A stretch of 14,318 bases of DNA from Chitinophagaceae bacterium (lineage in GTDB: Bacteria; Bacteroidota; Bacteroidia; Chitinophagales; Chitinophagaceae): NCBI GenBank assembly GCA_009996555.1, contig JAACZX010000461.1, forward strand, positions 1 through 14,318. Direction: 5' to 3'. The notes under the pieces were generated by a model, which worked only from the letters and a program-made list of their open reading frames with translations, was not told where the DNA came from and searched no databases. Positions 14,097 through 14,318 of this stretch are shown one piece after another; positions within the stretch are counted from its first letter, which is position 1, and the number at the start of each line of letters is the position of its first letter. Both the position numbers and the translations under genes were made by a program.

Positions 14097-14318
14097 TCAG
14101 TTCTGCCTGCTAATTTGTTCCTTCTGTGTGACAGAATTGCCAGCCATTCCTGAAATGGTTTTACGGCAGTCGGGCGTACCGCACTGGCATTCAAATGTTT
14201 CAGCGCTTTCATTGAGCAGATCTGCGTAGTCAAGCGTAAGCTCCTGGCCGGGTAAAATGGGGTGCAAGGCCACTAAGTTCAATCCTTTGTAGGCAGTATT
14301 TGGGCGGCAGGAGTGGTT
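14097..14318 (-). CDS. SET-domain protein (lysine methyltransferase-like), 5' partial
   Basis: C-terminal 73 residues of a SET-domain protein, a fold that transfers methyl groups from S-adenosylmethionine to protein lysines. The frame is open to the right edge; a TTG at 14282 is not a real start because the diagnostic motif lies upstream of it. Seen: NHSCRPN (the SET motif NHSCxPN, forming the AdoMet pocket), then PGQELTLDY (the GEELTxDY motif with the catalytic Tyr). Next comes a post-SET-like cysteine cluster CQCGTPDCR, which in eukaryotic enzymes joins a further Cys to bind zinc. The tail after it is short and polar. The gene stops 124 nt before the ABC gene start. Bacterial SET proteins exist in many phyla; the target here is unknown. 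Confidence 0.85.
   Translation of the reverse strand, partial: NHSCRPNTAYKGLNLVALHPILPGQELTLDYADLLNESAETFECQCGTPDCRKTISGMAGNSVTQKEQISRQN

Noticed and set aside
14097..14282. A complete 61-aa protein starting at a TTG
   Set aside because: The frame stays open to the window edge and the SET motif NHSCRPN lies upstream of the TTG, so this is the end of a longer gene.

Overview
The window looks like a chromosomal segment of a Bacteroidota bacterium. The evidence is several perfect TAnnTTTG -7 promoter elements, genes that mostly lack Shine-Dalgarno sequences, moderate-to-low GC, and gene types common in that phylum. Short-gapped operons and the overall gene mix would fit Chitinophagaceae, but the family assignment is inference.

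Left part (1-7387): surface-polysaccharide genes in two convergent operons. On the + strand, a 5'-truncated GT-A glycosyltransferase, a hexapeptide-repeat acyltransferase, an NAD-dependent sugar epimerase/dehydratase and a GT2 glycosyltransferase follow each other with 0-16 nt spacing. On the - strand, a large YfhO-family membrane protein is followed after one nucleotide by a GT4 glycosyltransferase. The two operons meet with only 12 nt between their stop codons. Together they plausibly make, modify and transfer sugars onto a cell-surface glycan.

Middle part (7388-12416): a divergent gap holds a perfect inverted repeat whose two arms each resemble a -7 element. From there the + strand carries a small membrane protein overlapping (ATGA) a YhhQ/VUT-type queuosine-precursor transporter. 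On the - strand, reading leftward, come a uridine-phosphorylase-like nucleoside phosphorylase, dapF, a DinB-like putative metalloprotein, a CorA-type Mg2+ channel and a Nudix hydrolase. The CorA gene has its own -7 element so close to the ATG that its mRNA may be nearly leaderless.

Right part (12417-14318): a tRNA-Cys(GCA) with promoter and terminator, a small four-helix membrane protein of unknown function directly behind that terminator, a stand-alone six-helix ABC transmembrane protein without an ATPase domain, and the C-terminal end of a SET-domain protein running off the right edge.

The most unusual structure is not a gene. Three intergenic spots (10619-10646, 11433-11541, 12992-13072) hold degenerate repeats with a strict 7-bp period. 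In two of them the repeats face each other as inverted arms. I saw no CRISPR array, IS element, phage module or recognisable defence system, and no gene-free stretch longer than 300 bases.
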